Below are positions 24,645 through 38,555 of a stretch of DNA of 64,000 nucleotides, one piece after another. How positions within the stretch are numbered: position 1 is the first letter of the stretch; each line of letters starts with the position of its first letter. The notes under the pieces are model-generated. The model saw nothing but the letters and a program-made list of their open reading frames with translations. It made no database searches and was not told where the DNA came from. This stretch comes from Ligustrum vulgare. Lineage: Eukaryota; Streptophyta; Magnoliopsida; Lamiales; Oleaceae. Where the stretch lies: positions 15,507,491 to 15,571,490 of the forward strand of contig OY743190.1 in NCBI GenBank assembly GCA_963555705.1, in the 5' to 3' direction. Position numbers and translations under genes: made by a program.

Positions 24645-24654
24645 CAAATATTTG
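24645..24654. repeat. palindrome at the head-to-head junction
   Basis: CAAATATTTG lies in the 22-bp spacer between the linker start (24632, minus) and the Rx_N ATG (24655, plus). It marks the junction of the two opposed gene pieces and recurs in every unit. Confidence 0.8.
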
Positions 24655-27600
24655 ATGTCGTCAAGCAAGTCTTCAAAAGTTTATTGGGAGCTACATGACA
24701 GGTTCAAGGAGCTCCAAAGTTTGTAGCCAACGGTCCAAACTCATATTCAAGATGCAGAAGAACGACAATTTACCGATAAAGCATTTAGAATTTGGCTTTG
24801 TCAACTCAAACATGCAGTCGACAAAGTGAAGGACTTGTTTAGAACACTGCGCATTGAAGGAATCCAGAACATTTAGTTTATTGGTGGCTATCAGTTCTGG
24901 TGCCTGCTTCCACCATCAGGTAGAATTAACATTGACATCCGCATACGGATTAAAATCTCCTCCTTGATTTCATAATTCTTTGGGATTACCGAGCAAAATA
25001 CAAAGCAGTGTTTGAGATACAGCGTCATATGCATGTAACTTACAAGTAGGGCAGGTAAAATTGTATTTTTATAAGCCTACAAATTCCAAAGATTACTATT
25101 CTGAACGTATAACCACTCTATATCATCTGTCTTGGAGCACATGTGATCACCGAGAATTTTGAAGCCAAAGGAATACCTTCACATTTCCACATTACTTGTT
25201 CGACAGTTGCTTGAAGATTTGGAAATTACTCTTCTTTTGTTTGAACAAAAGAAAGGCGCCCTTCCAATATTTTCCAGCGGTCATCATTTGTCATATCCTT
25301 CAAGGAATGTGCAGAATTAGAATTGCCTGGATCCATTGCAACTTTTTGACAAGTATCTTGCTTCCATCAAGTCCACACTTGAACAGTGGCCTTAGTGCAT
25401 CAAAACCATCACCGAGTACAAGAAGATATTTCTTTTGTTTTAATGATTTCCACATAATTGTACAGAATGTTCAAGTTCATTGAATAACATTTATTTCCTG
25501 TTGATGACTAAATTACTGCTTTAATTGTTCTTTTAGCATTGATATCACGTGATACAAAAAGTCATATTCTTAAATTTTGGAAATGTTCCATTTCCTTGTC
25601 GTCATTATTGATGAATTGGCAAAGACCTGTTTTCCCAATTCCTGAAGTACCAACATTTGATATAACAGATGCGGTTGCTCCGTCGGCTACTCCTGATGTT
25701 GTTTTCAAGAGGTAGTTTCATTTCCTGCTTTTCAAATTGGTTTTCGCCAATATTTCTTTTTGCCAACTGTAAGTTGAATTATTCTGTTGCTGCCTTTGTC
25801 AAATCATCACGGATTCTTAGGTTGCTGAAGTTTGTAGAATAATACATTTCCTACTTACGCAAATATTTGATGTCGTCAAGCAAGTCTTCAAAAGTTTATT
25901 GGGAGCTACATGACAGGTTCAAGGAGCTCCAAAGTTTGTAGCCAACGGTCCAAACTCATATTCAAGATGCAGAAGAACGACAATTTACCGATAAAGCATT
26001 TAGAATTTGGCTTTGTCAACTCAAACATGCAGCCGACAAAGTGAAGGACTTGTTTAGAACACTGCGCATTGAAGGAATCCAGAACATTTAGTTTATTGGT
26101 GGCTATCAGTTCTGGTGCCTGCTTCCACCATCGGGTAGAATTAACATTGACATCCGCATACGGATTAAAATCTCCTCCTTGATTTCATAATTCTTTGGGA
26201 TTACCGAGCAAAATACAAAGCAGTGTTTGAGATACAGCGTCATATGCATGTAATTTACAAGTAGGCAGGTAAAATTGTATTTTTATAGGCCTCCAAATTC
26301 GAAAGATTACTATTCTGAACGTATAACCACTCTATATCATCTGTCTTGGAGCACATGTGACCACCGAGAATTTTGAAGCCAAAGGAATACCTTCACATTT
26401 CCACATTACTTGTTCGACAGTTGCTTGAAGATTTGGAAATTACTCTTCTTTTGTTTGAACAAAAGAAAGGCGCCCTTCCAATATTTTCCAGCGGTCATCA
26501 TTTGTCATATCCTTCAAGGAATGTGCAGAATTAGAATTGCCTGGATCCATTGCAACTTTTTGACAAGTATCTTGCTTCCATCAAGTCCACACTTGAACAG
26601 TGGCCTTAGTGCATCAAAACCATCACCGAGTACAAGAAGATATTTCTTTTGTTTTAATGATTTCCACATAATTGTACAGAATGTTCAAGTTCATTGAATA
26701 ACATTTATTTCCTGTTGATGACTAAATTACTGCTTTAATTGTTCTTTTAGCATTGATATCACGTGATACAAAAAGTCATATTCTTAAATTTTGGAAATGT
26801 TCCATTTCCTTGTCGTCATTATTGATGAATTGGCAAAGACCTGTTTTCCCAATTCCTGAAGTACCAACATTTGATATAACAGATGCGGTTGCTCCGTCGG
26901 CTACTCCTGATGCTGTTTTCAAGAGGTAGTTTCGTTTCCTGCTTTTCAAATTGGTTTTCGCCAATATTTCTTTTTGCCAACTGTAAGTTGAATTCTTCTG
27001 TTGCTGCCTTTGTCAAATCATCACGGATTCTTAGGTTGCTGAAGTTTGTAGAATAATACATTTCCTACTTACGCAAATATTTGATGTCGTCAAGCAAGTC
27101 TTCAAAAGTTTATTGGGAGCTACATGACAGGTTCAAGGAGCTCCAAAGTTTGTAGCCAACGGTCCAAACTCATATTCAAGATGCAGAAGAACGACAATTT
27201 ACCGATAAAGCATTTAGAATTTGGCTTTGTCAACTCAAACATGCAGTCGACAAAGTGAAGGACTTGTTTAGAACACTGCGCATTGAAGGAATCCAGAACA
27301 TTTAGTTTATTGGTGGCTATCAGTTCTGGTGCCTGCTTCCACCATCAGGTAGAATTAACATTGACATCCGCATACGGATTAAAATCTCCTCCTTGATTTC
27401 ATAATTCTTTGGGATTACCGAGCAAAATACAAAGCAGTGTTTGAGATACAGCGTCATATGCATGTAACTTACAAGTAGGGCAGGTAAAATTGTATTTTTA
27501 TAAGCCTACAAATTCCAAAGATTACTATTCTGAACGTATAACCACTCTATATCATCTGTCTTGGAGCACATGTGATCACCGAGAATTTTGAAGCCAAAGG

Positions 27601-30600
27601 AATACCTTCACATTTCCACATTACTTGTTCGACAGTTGCTTGAAGATTTGGAAATTACTCTTCTTTTGTTTGAACAAAAGAAAGGCGCCCTTCCAATATT
27701 TTCCAGCGGTCATCATTTGTCATATCCTTCAAGGAATGTGCAGAATTAGAATTGCCTGGATCCATTGCAACTTTTTGACAAGTATCTTGCTTCCATCAAG
27801 TCCACACTTGAACAGTGGCCTTAGTGCATCAAAACCATCACCGAGTACAAGAAGATATTTCTTTTGTTTTAATGATTTCCACATAATTGTACAGAATGTT
27901 CAAGTTCATTGAATAACATTTATTTCCTGTTGATGACTAAATTACTGCTTTAATTGTTCTTTTAGCATTGATATCACGTGATACAAAAAGTCATATTCTT
28001 AAATTTTGGAAATGTTCCATTTCCTTGTCGTCATTATTGATGAATTGGCAAAGACCTGTTTTCCCAATTCCTGAAGTACCAACATTTGATATAACAGATG
28101 CGGTTGCTCCGTCGGCTACTCCTGATGTTGTTTTCAAGAGGTAGTTTCATTTCCTGCTTTTCAAATTGGTTTTCGCCAATATTTCTTTTTGCCAACTGTA
28201 AGTTGAATTATTCTGTTGCTGCCTTTGTCAAATCATCACGGATTCTTAGGTTGCTGAAGTTTGTAGAATAATACATTTCCTACTTACGCAAATATTTGAT
28301 GTCGTCAAGCAAGTCTTCAAAAGTTTATTGGGAGCTACATGACAGGTTCAAGGAGCTCCAAAGTTTGTAGCCAACGGTCCAAACTCATATTCAAGATGCA
28401 GAAGAACGACAATTTACCGATAAAGCATTTAGAATTTGGCTTTGTCAACTCAAACATGCAGCCGACAAAGTGAAGGACTTGTTTAGAACACTGCGCATTG
28501 AAGGAATCCAGAACATTTAGTTTATTGGTGGCTATCAGTTCTGGTGCCTGCTTCCACCATCGGGTAGAATTAACATTGACATCCGCATACGGATTAAAAT
28601 CTCCTCCTTGATTTCATAATTCTTTGGGATTACCGAGCAAAATACAAAGCAGTGTTTGAGATACAGCGTCATATGCATGTAATTTACAAGTAGGCAGGTA
28701 AAATTGTATTTTTATAGGCCTCCAAATTCGAAAGATTACTATTCTGAACGTATAACCACTCTATATCATCTGTCTTGGAGCACATGTGACCACCGAGAAT
28801 TTTGAAGCCAAAGGAATACCTTCACATTTCCACATTACTTGTTCGACAGTTGCTTGAAGATTTGGAAATTACTCTTCTTTTGTTTGAACAAAACAAAGGC
28901 GCCCTTCCAATATTTTCCAGCGGTCATCATTTGTCATATCCTTCAAGGAATGTGCAGAATTAGAATTGCCTGGATCCATTGCAACTTTTTGACAAGTATC
29001 TTGCTTCCATCAAGTCCACACTTGAACAGTGGCCTTAGTGCATCAAAACCATCACCGAGTACAAGAAGATATTTCTTTTGTTTTAATGATTTCCACATAA
29101 TTGTACAGAATGTTCAAGTTCATTGAATAACATTTATTTCCTGTTGATGACTAAATTACTGCTTTAATTGTTCTTTTAGCATTGATATCACGTGATACAA
29201 AAAGTCATATTCTTAAATTTTGGAAATGTTCCATTTCCTTGTCGTCATTATTGATGAATTGGCAAAGACCTGTTTTCCCAATTCCTGAAGTACCAACATT
29301 TGATATAACAGATGCGGTTGCTCCGTCGGCTACTCCTGATGCTGTTTTCAAGAGGTAGTTTCGTTTCCTGCTTTTCAAATTGGTTTTCGCCAATATTTCT
29401 TTTTGCCAACTGTAAGTTGAATTCTTCTGTTGCTGCCTTTGTCAAATCATCACGGATTCTTAGGTTGCTGAAGTTTGTAGAATAATACATTTCCTACTTA
29501 CGCAAATATTTGATGTCGTCAAGCAAGTCTTCAAAAGTTTATTGGGAGCTACATGACAGGTTCAAGGAGCTCCAAAGTTTGTAGCCAACGGTCCAAACTC
29601 ATATTCAAGATGCAGAAGAACGACAATTTACCGATAAAGCATTTAGAATTTGGCTTTGTCAACTCAAACATGCAGTCGACAAAGTGAAGGACTTGTTTAG
29701 AACACTGCGCATTGAAGGAATCCAGAACATTTAGTTTATTGGTGGCTATCAGTTCTGGTGCCTGCTTCCACCATCAGGTAGAATTAACATTGACATCCGC
29801 ATACGGATTAAAATCTCCTCCTTGATTTCATAATTCTTTGGGATTACCGAGCAAAATACAAAGCAGTGTTTGAGATACAGCGTCATATGCATGTAACTTA
29901 CAAGTAGGGCAGGTAAAATTGTATTTTTATAAGCCTACAAATTCCAAAGATTACTATTCTGAACGTATAACCACTCTATATCATCTGTCTTGGAGCACAT
30001 GTGATCACCGAGAATTTTGAAGCCAAAGGAATACCTTCACATTTCCACATTACTTGTTCGACAGTTGCTTGAAGATTTGGAAATTACTCTTCTTTTGTTT
30101 GAACAAAAGAAAGGCGCCCTTCCAATATTTTCCAGCGGTCATCATTTGTCATATCCTTCAAGGAATGTGCAGAATTAGAATTGCCTGGATCCATTGCAAC
30201 TTTTTGACAAGTATCTTGCTTCCATCAAGTCCACACTTGAACAGTGGCCTTAGTGCATCAAAACCATCACCGAGTACAAGAAGATATTTCTTTTGTTTTA
30301 ATGATTTCCACATAATTGTACAGAATGTTCAAGTTCATTGAATAACATTTATTTCCTGTTGATGACTAAATTACTGCTTTAATTGTTCTTTTAGCATTGA
30401 TATCACGTGATACAAAAAGTCATATTCTTAAATTTTGGAAATGTTCCATTTCCTTGTCGTCATTATTGATGAATTGGCAAAGACCTGTTTTCCCAATTCC
30501 TGAAGTACCAACATTTGATATAACAGATGCGGTTGCTCCGTCGGCTACTCCTGATGTTGTTTTCAAGAGGTAGTTTCATTTCCTGCTTTTCAAATTGGTT

Positions 30601-31942
30601 TTCGCCAATATTTCTTTTTGCCAACTGTAAGTTGAATTATTCTGTTGCTGCCTTTGTCAAATCATCAAGGATTCCTAGGTTGCTGAAGTTTGTAGAATAA
30701 TACATTTCCTACTTACGCAAATATTTGATGTCGTCAAGCAAGTCTTCAAAAGTTTATTGGGAGCTACATGACAGGTTCAAGGAGCTCCAAAGTTTGTAGC
30801 CAACGGTCCGAACTCATATTCAAGATGCAGAAGAACGACAATTTACCGATAAAGCATTTAGAATTTGGCTTTGTCAACTCAAACATGCAGCCGACAAAGT
30901 GAAGGACTTGTTTAGAACACTGCGCATTGAAGGAATCCAGAACATTTAGTTTATTGGTGGCTATCAGTTCTGGTGCCTGCTTCCACCATCGGGTAGAATT
31001 AACATTGACATCCGCATACGGATTAAAATCTCCTCCTTGATTTCATAATTCTTTGAGATTACCGAGCAAAATACAAAGCAGTGTTTGAGATACAGCGTCA
31101 TATGCATGTAACTTACAAGTAGGGCAGGTAAAATTGTATTTTTATAAGCCTCCAAATTCCAAAGATTACTATTCTGAACGTATAACCACTCTATATCATC
31201 TGTCTTGGAGCACATGTGACCACCGAGAATTTTGAAGCCAAAGGAATACCTTCACATTTCCACATTACTTGTTCGACAGTTGCTTGAAGATTTGGAAATT
31301 ACTCTTCTTTTGTTTGAACAAAAGAAAGGCGCCCTTCCAATATTTTCCAGCGGTCATCATTTGTCATATCCTTCAGGGAATGTGCAGAATTAGAATTGCC
31401 TGGATCCATTGCAACTTTTTGACAAGTATCTTGCTTCCATCAAGTCCACACTTGAACAGTGGCCTTAGTGCATCAAAACCATCACCGAGTACAAGAAGAT
31501 ATTTCTTTTGTTTTAATGATTTCCACATAATTGTACAGAATGTTCAAGTTCATTGAATAACATTTATTTCCTGTTGATGACTAAATTACTGCTTTAATTG
31601 TTCTTTTAGCATTGATATCACGTGATACAAAAAGTCATATTCTTAAATTTTGGAAATGTTCCATTTCCTTGTCGTCATTATTGATGAATTGGCAAAGACC
31701 TGTTTTCCCAATTCCTGAAGTACCAACATTTGATATAACAGATGCGGTTGCTCCGTCGGCTACTCCTGATGTTGTTTTCAAGAGGTAGTTTCATTTCCTG
31801 CTTTTCAAATTGGTTTTCGCAAATATTTCTTTTTGCCAACTGTAAGTTGAATTATTCTGTTGCTGCCTTTGTCAAATCATCAAGGATTCCTAGGTTGCTG
31901 AAGTTTGTAGAATAATACATTTCCTACTTACGCAAATATTTG

Positions 31943-34900
31943 ATGTCGTCAAGCAAGTCTTCAAAAGTTTATTGGGAGCTACATGACAGGTTCAAGGAGC
32001 TCCAAAGTTTGTAGCCAACGGTCCGAACTCATATTCAAGATGCAGAAGAACGACAATTTACCGATAAAGCATTTAGAATTTGGCTTTGTCAACTCAAACA
32101 TGCAGCCGACAAAGTGAAGGACTTGTTTAGAACACTGCGCATTGAAGGAATCCAGAACATTTAGTTTATTGGTGGCTATCAGTTCTGGTGCCTGCTTCCA
32201 CCATCGGGTAGAATTAACATTGACATCCGCATACGGATTAAAATCTCCTCCTTGATTTCATAATTCTTTGAGATTACCGAGCAAAATACAAAGCAGTGTT
32301 TGAGATACAGCGTCATATGCATGTAACTTACAAGTAGGGCAGGTAAAATTGTATTTTTATAAGCCTCCAAATTCCAAAGATTACTATTCTGAACGTATAA
32401 CCACTCTATATCATCTGTCTTGGAGCACATGTGACCACCGAGAATTTTGAAGCCAAAGGAATACCTTCACATTTCCACATTACTTGTTCGACAGTTGCTT
32501 GAAGATTTGGAAATTACTCTTCTTTTCTTTGAACAAAAGAAAGGCGTCCTTCCAATATTTTCCAGCGGTCATAATTTGTCATATCCTTCAAGGAATGTGC
32601 AGAATTAGAATTGCCTGGATCCATTGCAACTTTTTGACAAGTATCTTGCTTCCATCAAGTCCACACTTGAACAGTGGCCTTAGTGCATCAAAACCATCAC
32701 CGAGTACAAGAAGATATTTCTTTTGTTTTAATGATTTCCACATCATTGTACAGAATGTTCAAGTTCATTGAATAACATTTATTTCCTGTTGATGACTAAA
32801 TTAATGCTTTAATTGTTCTTTTAGCATTGAAATCACGTGATACAAAAAGTCATATTCTTAAATTGTGGAAATGTTCCATTTCCTTGTCGTCATTATTGAT
32901 GAATTGGCAAAGACCTGTTTTCCCAATTCCTGAAGTACCAACATTTGATATAACAGATGCGGTTGCTCCGTCGGCTACTCCTGATGTTGTTTTCAAGAGG
33001 TAGTTTCATTTCCTGCTTTTCAAATTGGTTTTCGCCAATATTTCTTTTTGCCAACTGTAAGTTGAATTATTCTGTTGCTGCCTTTGTCAAATCATCACGG
33101 ATTCTTAGGTTGCTGAAGTTTGTAGAATAATACATTTCCTACTTACGCAAATATTTGATGTCGTCAAGCAAGTCTTCAAAAGTTTATTGGGAGCTACATG
33201 ACAGGTTCAAGGAGCTCCAAAGTTTGTAGCCAACGGTCCAAACTCATATTCAAGATGCAGAAGAACGACAATTTACCGATAAAGCATTTAGAATTTGGCT
33301 TTGTCAACTCAAACATGCAGCCGACAAAGTGAAGGACTTGTTTAGAACACTGCGCATTGAAGGAATCCAGAACATTTAGTTTATTGGTGGCTATCAGTTC
33401 TGGTGCCTGCTTCCACCATCGGGTAGAATTAACATTGACATCCGCATACGGATTAAAATCTCCTCCTTGATTTCATAATTCTTTGGGATTACCGAGCAAA
33501 ATACAAAGCAGTGTTTGAGATACAGCGTCATATGCATGTAACTTACAAGTAGGCAGGTAAAATTGTATTTTTATAGGCCTCCAAATTCGAAAGATTACTA
33601 TTCTGAACGTATAACCACTCTATATCATCTGTCTTGGAGCACATGTGACCACCGAGAATTTTGAAGCCAAAGGAATACCTTCACATTTCCACATTACTTG
33701 TTCGACAGTCTCTTGAAGATTTGGAAATTACTCTTCTTTTGTTTGAACAAAAGAAAGGCGCCCTTCCAATATTTTCCAGCGGTCATCATTTGTCATATCC
33801 TTCAAGGAATGTGCAGAATTAGAATTGCCTGGATCCATTGCAACTTTTTGACAAGTATCTTGCTTCCATCAAGTCCACACTTGAACAGTGGCCTTAGTGC
33901 ATCAAAACCATCACCGAGTACAAGAAGATATTTCTTTTGTTTTAATGATTTCCACATAATTGTACAGAATGTTCAAGTTCATTGAATAACATTTATTTCC
34001 TGTTGATGACTAAATTAATGCTTTAATTGTTCTTTTAGCATTGAAATCACGTGATACAAAAAGTCATATTCTTAAATTGTGGAAATGTTCCATTTCCTTG
34101 TCGTCATTATTGATGAATTGGCAAAGACCTGTTTTCCCAATTCCTGAAGTACCAACATTTGATATAACAGATGCGGTTGCTCCGTCGGCTACTCCTGATG
34201 TTGTTTTCAAGAGGTAGTTTCATTTCCTGCTTTTCAAATTGGTTTTCGCCAATATTTCTTTTTGCCAACTGTAAGTTGAATTATTCTGTTGCTGCCTTTG
34301 TCAAATCATCACGGATTCTTAGGTTGCTGAAGTTTGTAGAATAATACATTTCCTACTTACGCAAATATTTGATGTCGTCAAGCAAGTCTTCAAAATTTTA
34401 TTGGGAGCTACATGACAGGTTCAAGGAGCTCCAAAGTTTGTAGCCAACGGTCCAAACTCATATTCAAGATGCAGAAGAACGACAATTTACCGATAAAGCA
34501 TTTAGAATTTGGCTTTGTCAACTCAAACATGCAGCCGACAAAGTGAAGGACTTGTTTAGAACACTGCGCATTGAAGGAATCCAGAACATTTAGTTTATTG
34601 GTGGCTATCAGTTCTGGTGCCTGCTTCCACCATCGGGTAGAATTAACATTGACATCCGCATACGGATTAAAATCTCCTCCTTGATTTCATAATTCTTTGA
34701 GATTACCGAGCAAAATACAAAGCAGTGTTTGAGATACAGCGTCATATGCATGTAACTTACAAGTAGGGCAGGTAAAATTGTATTTTTATAAGCCTCCAAA
34801 TTCCAAAGATTACTATTCTGAACGTATAACCACTCTATATCATCTGTCTTGGAGCACATGTGACCACCGAGAATTTTGAAGCCAAAGGAATACCTTCACA

Positions 34901-36800
34901 TTTCCACATTACTTGTTCGACAGTTGCTTGAAGATTTGGAAATTACTCTTCTTTTCTTTGAACAAAAGAAAGGCGTCCTTCCAATATTTTCCAGCGGTCA
35001 TAATTTGTCATATCCTTCAAGGAATGTGCAGAATTAGAATTGCCTGGATCCATTGCAACTTTTTGACAAGTATCTTGCTTCCATCAAGTCCACACTTGAA
35101 CAGTGGCCTTAGTGCATCAAAACCATCACCGAGTACAAGAAGATATTTCTTTTGTTTTAATGATTTCCACATCATTGTACAGAATGTTCAAGTTCATTGA
35201 ATAACATTTATTTCCTGTTGATGACTAAATTAATGCTTTAATTGTTCTTTTAGCATTGAAATCACGTGATACAAAAAGTCATATTCTTAAATTGTGGAAA
35301 TGTTCCATTTCCTTGTCGTCATTATTGATGAATTGGCAAAGACCTGTTTTCCCAATTCCTGAAGTACCAACATTTGATATAACAGATGCGGTTGCTCCGT
35401 CGGCTACTCCTGATGTTGTTTTCAAGAGGTAGTTTCATTTCCTGCTTTTCAAATTGGTTTTCGCCAATATTTCTTTTTGCCAACTGTAAGTTGAATTATT
35501 CTGTTGCTGCCTTTGTCAAATCATCACGGATTCTTAGGTTGCTGAAGTTTGTAGAATAATACATTTCCTACTTACGCAAATATTTGATGTCGTCAAGCAA
35601 GTCTTCAAAAGTTTATTGGGAGCTACATGACAGGTTCAAGGAGCTCCAAAGTTTGTAGCCAACGGTCCAAACTCATATTCAAGATGCAGAAGAACGACAA
35701 TTTACCGATAAAGCATTTAGAATTTGGCTTTGTCAACTCAAACATGCAGCCGACAAAGTGAAGGACTTGTTTAGAACACTGCGCATTGAAGGAATCCAGA
35801 ACATTTAGTTTATTGGTGGCTATCAGTTCTGGTGCCTGCTTCCACCATCGGGTAGAATTAACATTGACATCCGCATACGGATTAAAATCTCCTCCTTGAT
35901 TTCATAATTCTTTGGGATTACCGAGCAAAATACAAAGCAGTGTTTGAGATACAGCGTCATATGCATGTAACTTACAAGTAGGCAGGTAAAATTGTATTTT
36001 TATAGGCCTCCAAATTCGAAAGATTACTATTCTGAACGTATAACCACTCTATATCATCTGTCTTGGAGCACATGTGACCACCGAGAATTTTGAAGCCAAA
36101 GGAATACCTTCACATTTCCACATTACTTGTTCGACAGTCTCTTGAAGATTTGGAAATTACTCTTCTTTTGTTTGAACAAAAGAAAGGCGCCCTTCCAATA
36201 TTTTCCAGCGGTCATCATTTGTCATATCCTTCAAGGAATGTGCAGAATTAGAATTGCCTGGATCCATTGCAACTTTTTGACAAGTATCTTGCTTCCATCA
36301 AGTCCACACTTGAACAGTGGCCTTAGTGCATCAAAACCATCACCGAGTACAAGAAGATATTTCTTTTGTTTTAATGATTTCCACATAATTGTACAGAATG
36401 TTCAAGTTCATTGAATAACATTTATTTCCTGTTGATGACTAAATTAATGCTTTAATTGTTGTTTTAGCATTGAAATCACGTGATACAAAAAGTCATATTC
36501 TTAAATTGTGGAAATGTTCCATTTCCTTGTCGTCATTATTGATGAATTGGCAAAGACCTGTTTTCCCAATTCCTGAAGTACCAACATTTGATATAACAGA
36601 TGCGGTTGCTCCGTCGGCTACTCCTGATGTTGTTTTCAAGAGGTAGTTTCATTTCCTGCTTTTCAAATTGGTTTTCGCCAATATTTCTTTTTGCCAACTG
36701 TAAGTTGAATTATTCTGTTGCTGCCTTTGTCAAATCATCACGGATTCTTAGGTTGCTGAAGTTTGTAGAATAATACATTTCCTACTTACGCAAATATTTG
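31943..36800. repeat. second dimeric repeat, two 2429-bp units
   Basis: Monomers 24 and 26 (anchors 32484, 34913) share CTTTTCTTTG, GGCGTCCTTCC and TCATAATTTG. Monomers 25 and 27 (33698, 36127) share CAGTCTCTTG and are each followed by CAAAATTTTATTGG. Dimers start at 31943 and 34372. Confidence 0.8.
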
Positions 36801-38250
36801 ATGTCGTCAAGCAAGTCTTCAAAATTTTATTGGGAGCTACATGACAGGTTCAAGGAGCTCCAAAGTTTGTAGCCAACGGTCCAAACTCATATTCAAGATG
36901 CAGAAGAACGACAATTTACCGATAAAGCATTTAGAATTTTGCTTTGTCAACTCAAACATGCAGCCGACAAAGTGAAGGACTTGTTTAGAACACTGCGCAT
37001 TGAAGGAATCCAGAACATTTAGTTTATTGGTGGCTATCAGTTCTGGTGCCTGCTTCCACCATCGGGTAGAATTAACATTGACATCCGCATACGGATTAAA
37101 ATCTCCTCCTTGATTTCATAATTCTTTGGGATTACCGAGCAAAATACAAAGCAGTGTTTGAGATACAGCGTCATATGCATGTAACTTACAAGTAGGCAGG
37201 TAAAATTGTATTTTTATAGGCCTCCAAATTCGAAAGATTACTATTCTGAACGTATAACCACTCTATATCATCTGTCTTGGAGCACATGTGACCACCGAGA
37301 ATTTTGAAGCCAAAGAAATACCTTCACATTTCCACATTACTTGTTCGACAGTCTCTTGAAGATTTGGAAATTACTCTTCTTTTGTTTGAACAAAAGAAAG
37401 GCGCCCTTCCAATATTTTCCAGCGGTCATCATTTGTCATATCCTTCAAGGAATGTGCAGAATTAGAATTGCCTGGATCCATTGCAACTTTTTGACAAGTA
37501 TCTTGCTTCCATCAAGTCCACACTTGAACAGTGGCCTTAGTGCATCAAAACCATCACCGAGTACAAGAAGATATTTCTTTTGTTTTAATGATTTCCACAT
37601 AATTGTACAGAATGTTCAAGTTCATTGAATAACATTTATTTCCTGTTGATGACTAAATTACTGCTTTAATTGTTCTTTTAGCATTGAAATCACGTGATAC
37701 AAAAAGTCATATTCTTAAATTGTGGAAATGTTCCATTTCCTTGTCGTCATTATTGATGAATTGGCAAAGACCTGTTTTCCCAATTCCTGAAGTACCAACA
37801 TTTGATATAACAGATGCGGTTGCTCCGTCGGCTACTCCTGATGTTGTTTTCAAGAGGTAGTTTCATTTCCTGCTTTTCAAATTGGTTTTCGCCAATATTT
37901 CTTTTTGCCAACTGTAAGTTGAATTCTTCTGTTGCTGCCTTTGTCAAATCATCAAGGATTCTTAGGTTGCTGAAGTTTGTAGAATAATACATTTCCTACT
38001 TAATCAAATATTTGATGTCGTCAAGCAAGTCTTCAAAAGTTTATTGGGAGCTACATGACAGGTTCAAGGAGCTCCAAAGTTTGTAGCCAACGGTCCAAAC
38101 TCATATTCAAGATGCAGAAGAACGACAATTTACCGATAAAGCATTTAGAATTTTGCTTTGTCAACTCAAACATGCAGCCGACAAAGTGAAGGACTTGTTT
38201 AGAACACTGCGCATTGAAGGAATCCAGAACATTTAGTTTATTGGTGGCTA

Positions 38251-38502
38251 TCAGTTCTGGTGCCTGCTTCCACCATCGGGTAGAATTAACATTGACATCC
38301 GCATACGGATTAAAATCTCCTCCTTGATTTCATAATTCTTTGGGATTACCGAGCAAAATACAAAGCAGTGTTTGAGATACAGCGTCATATGCATGTAACT
38401 TACAAGTAGGGCAGGTAAAATTGTATTTTTATAAGCTTCCAAATTCCAAAGATTACTATTCTGAACGTATAACCACTCTATATCATCTGTCTTGGAGCAC
38501 AT
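38251..38502 (-). pseudogene. NB-ARC piece with open 83-codon frame (pre-RNBS-D to RNBS-D)
   Basis: An example of the thirteen copies that keep GTAGGGCAGG. The frame runs CSKTDDIEWLYVQNSNLWNL, EAYKNTILPALLVSYMHMTL, then YLKHCFVFCSVIPKNYEI, matching the family spacing (W--V--S--W--L, ILPALKLSYDHLP--LK-CF-YCS). Equivalent open frames occur at 17604, 18819, 20034, 30964, 32179, 34608, 39421, 41850 and 44280. It is an internal protein fragment with no natural start, kept open only in part of the array. Confidence 0.8.
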
Positions 38503-38555
38503 GTGACCACCGAGAATTTTGAAGCCAAAGGAATACCTTCACATTTCCACATTAC

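Larger units (their letters stand above)
23441..24654. repeat. reference monomer (1214 bp) used for the motif map
   Basis: Chosen because its motifs are easy to trace. From the left it has a plus-strand Rx_N segment of about 222 bp, a short tail-to-tail junction, and about 957 bp of minus-strand NB-ARC. A 22-bp head-to-head spacer then leads to the Rx_N of the next unit at 24655. The unit start is a convention (the ATG of Rx_N); a tandem array has no natural start. Confidence 0.9.
23441..30727. repeat. dimeric higher-order repeat, three 2429-bp units
   Basis: Monomers 17-22 alternate between two types. Type A (anchors 23981, 26410, 28839) carries GATGCTGTTTTC and AGTTTCGTTTCC. Type B (25196, 27625, 30054) carries GTAGGGCAGG, AAGCCTACAAATTCC, CATCAGGTAG and GTGATCACCG. 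Dimers start at 23441, 25870 and 28299, exactly 2429 bp apart. Monomer 15 (21553) also carries the type-A marker, but monomer 16 lacks the type-B set. Confidence 0.85.
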
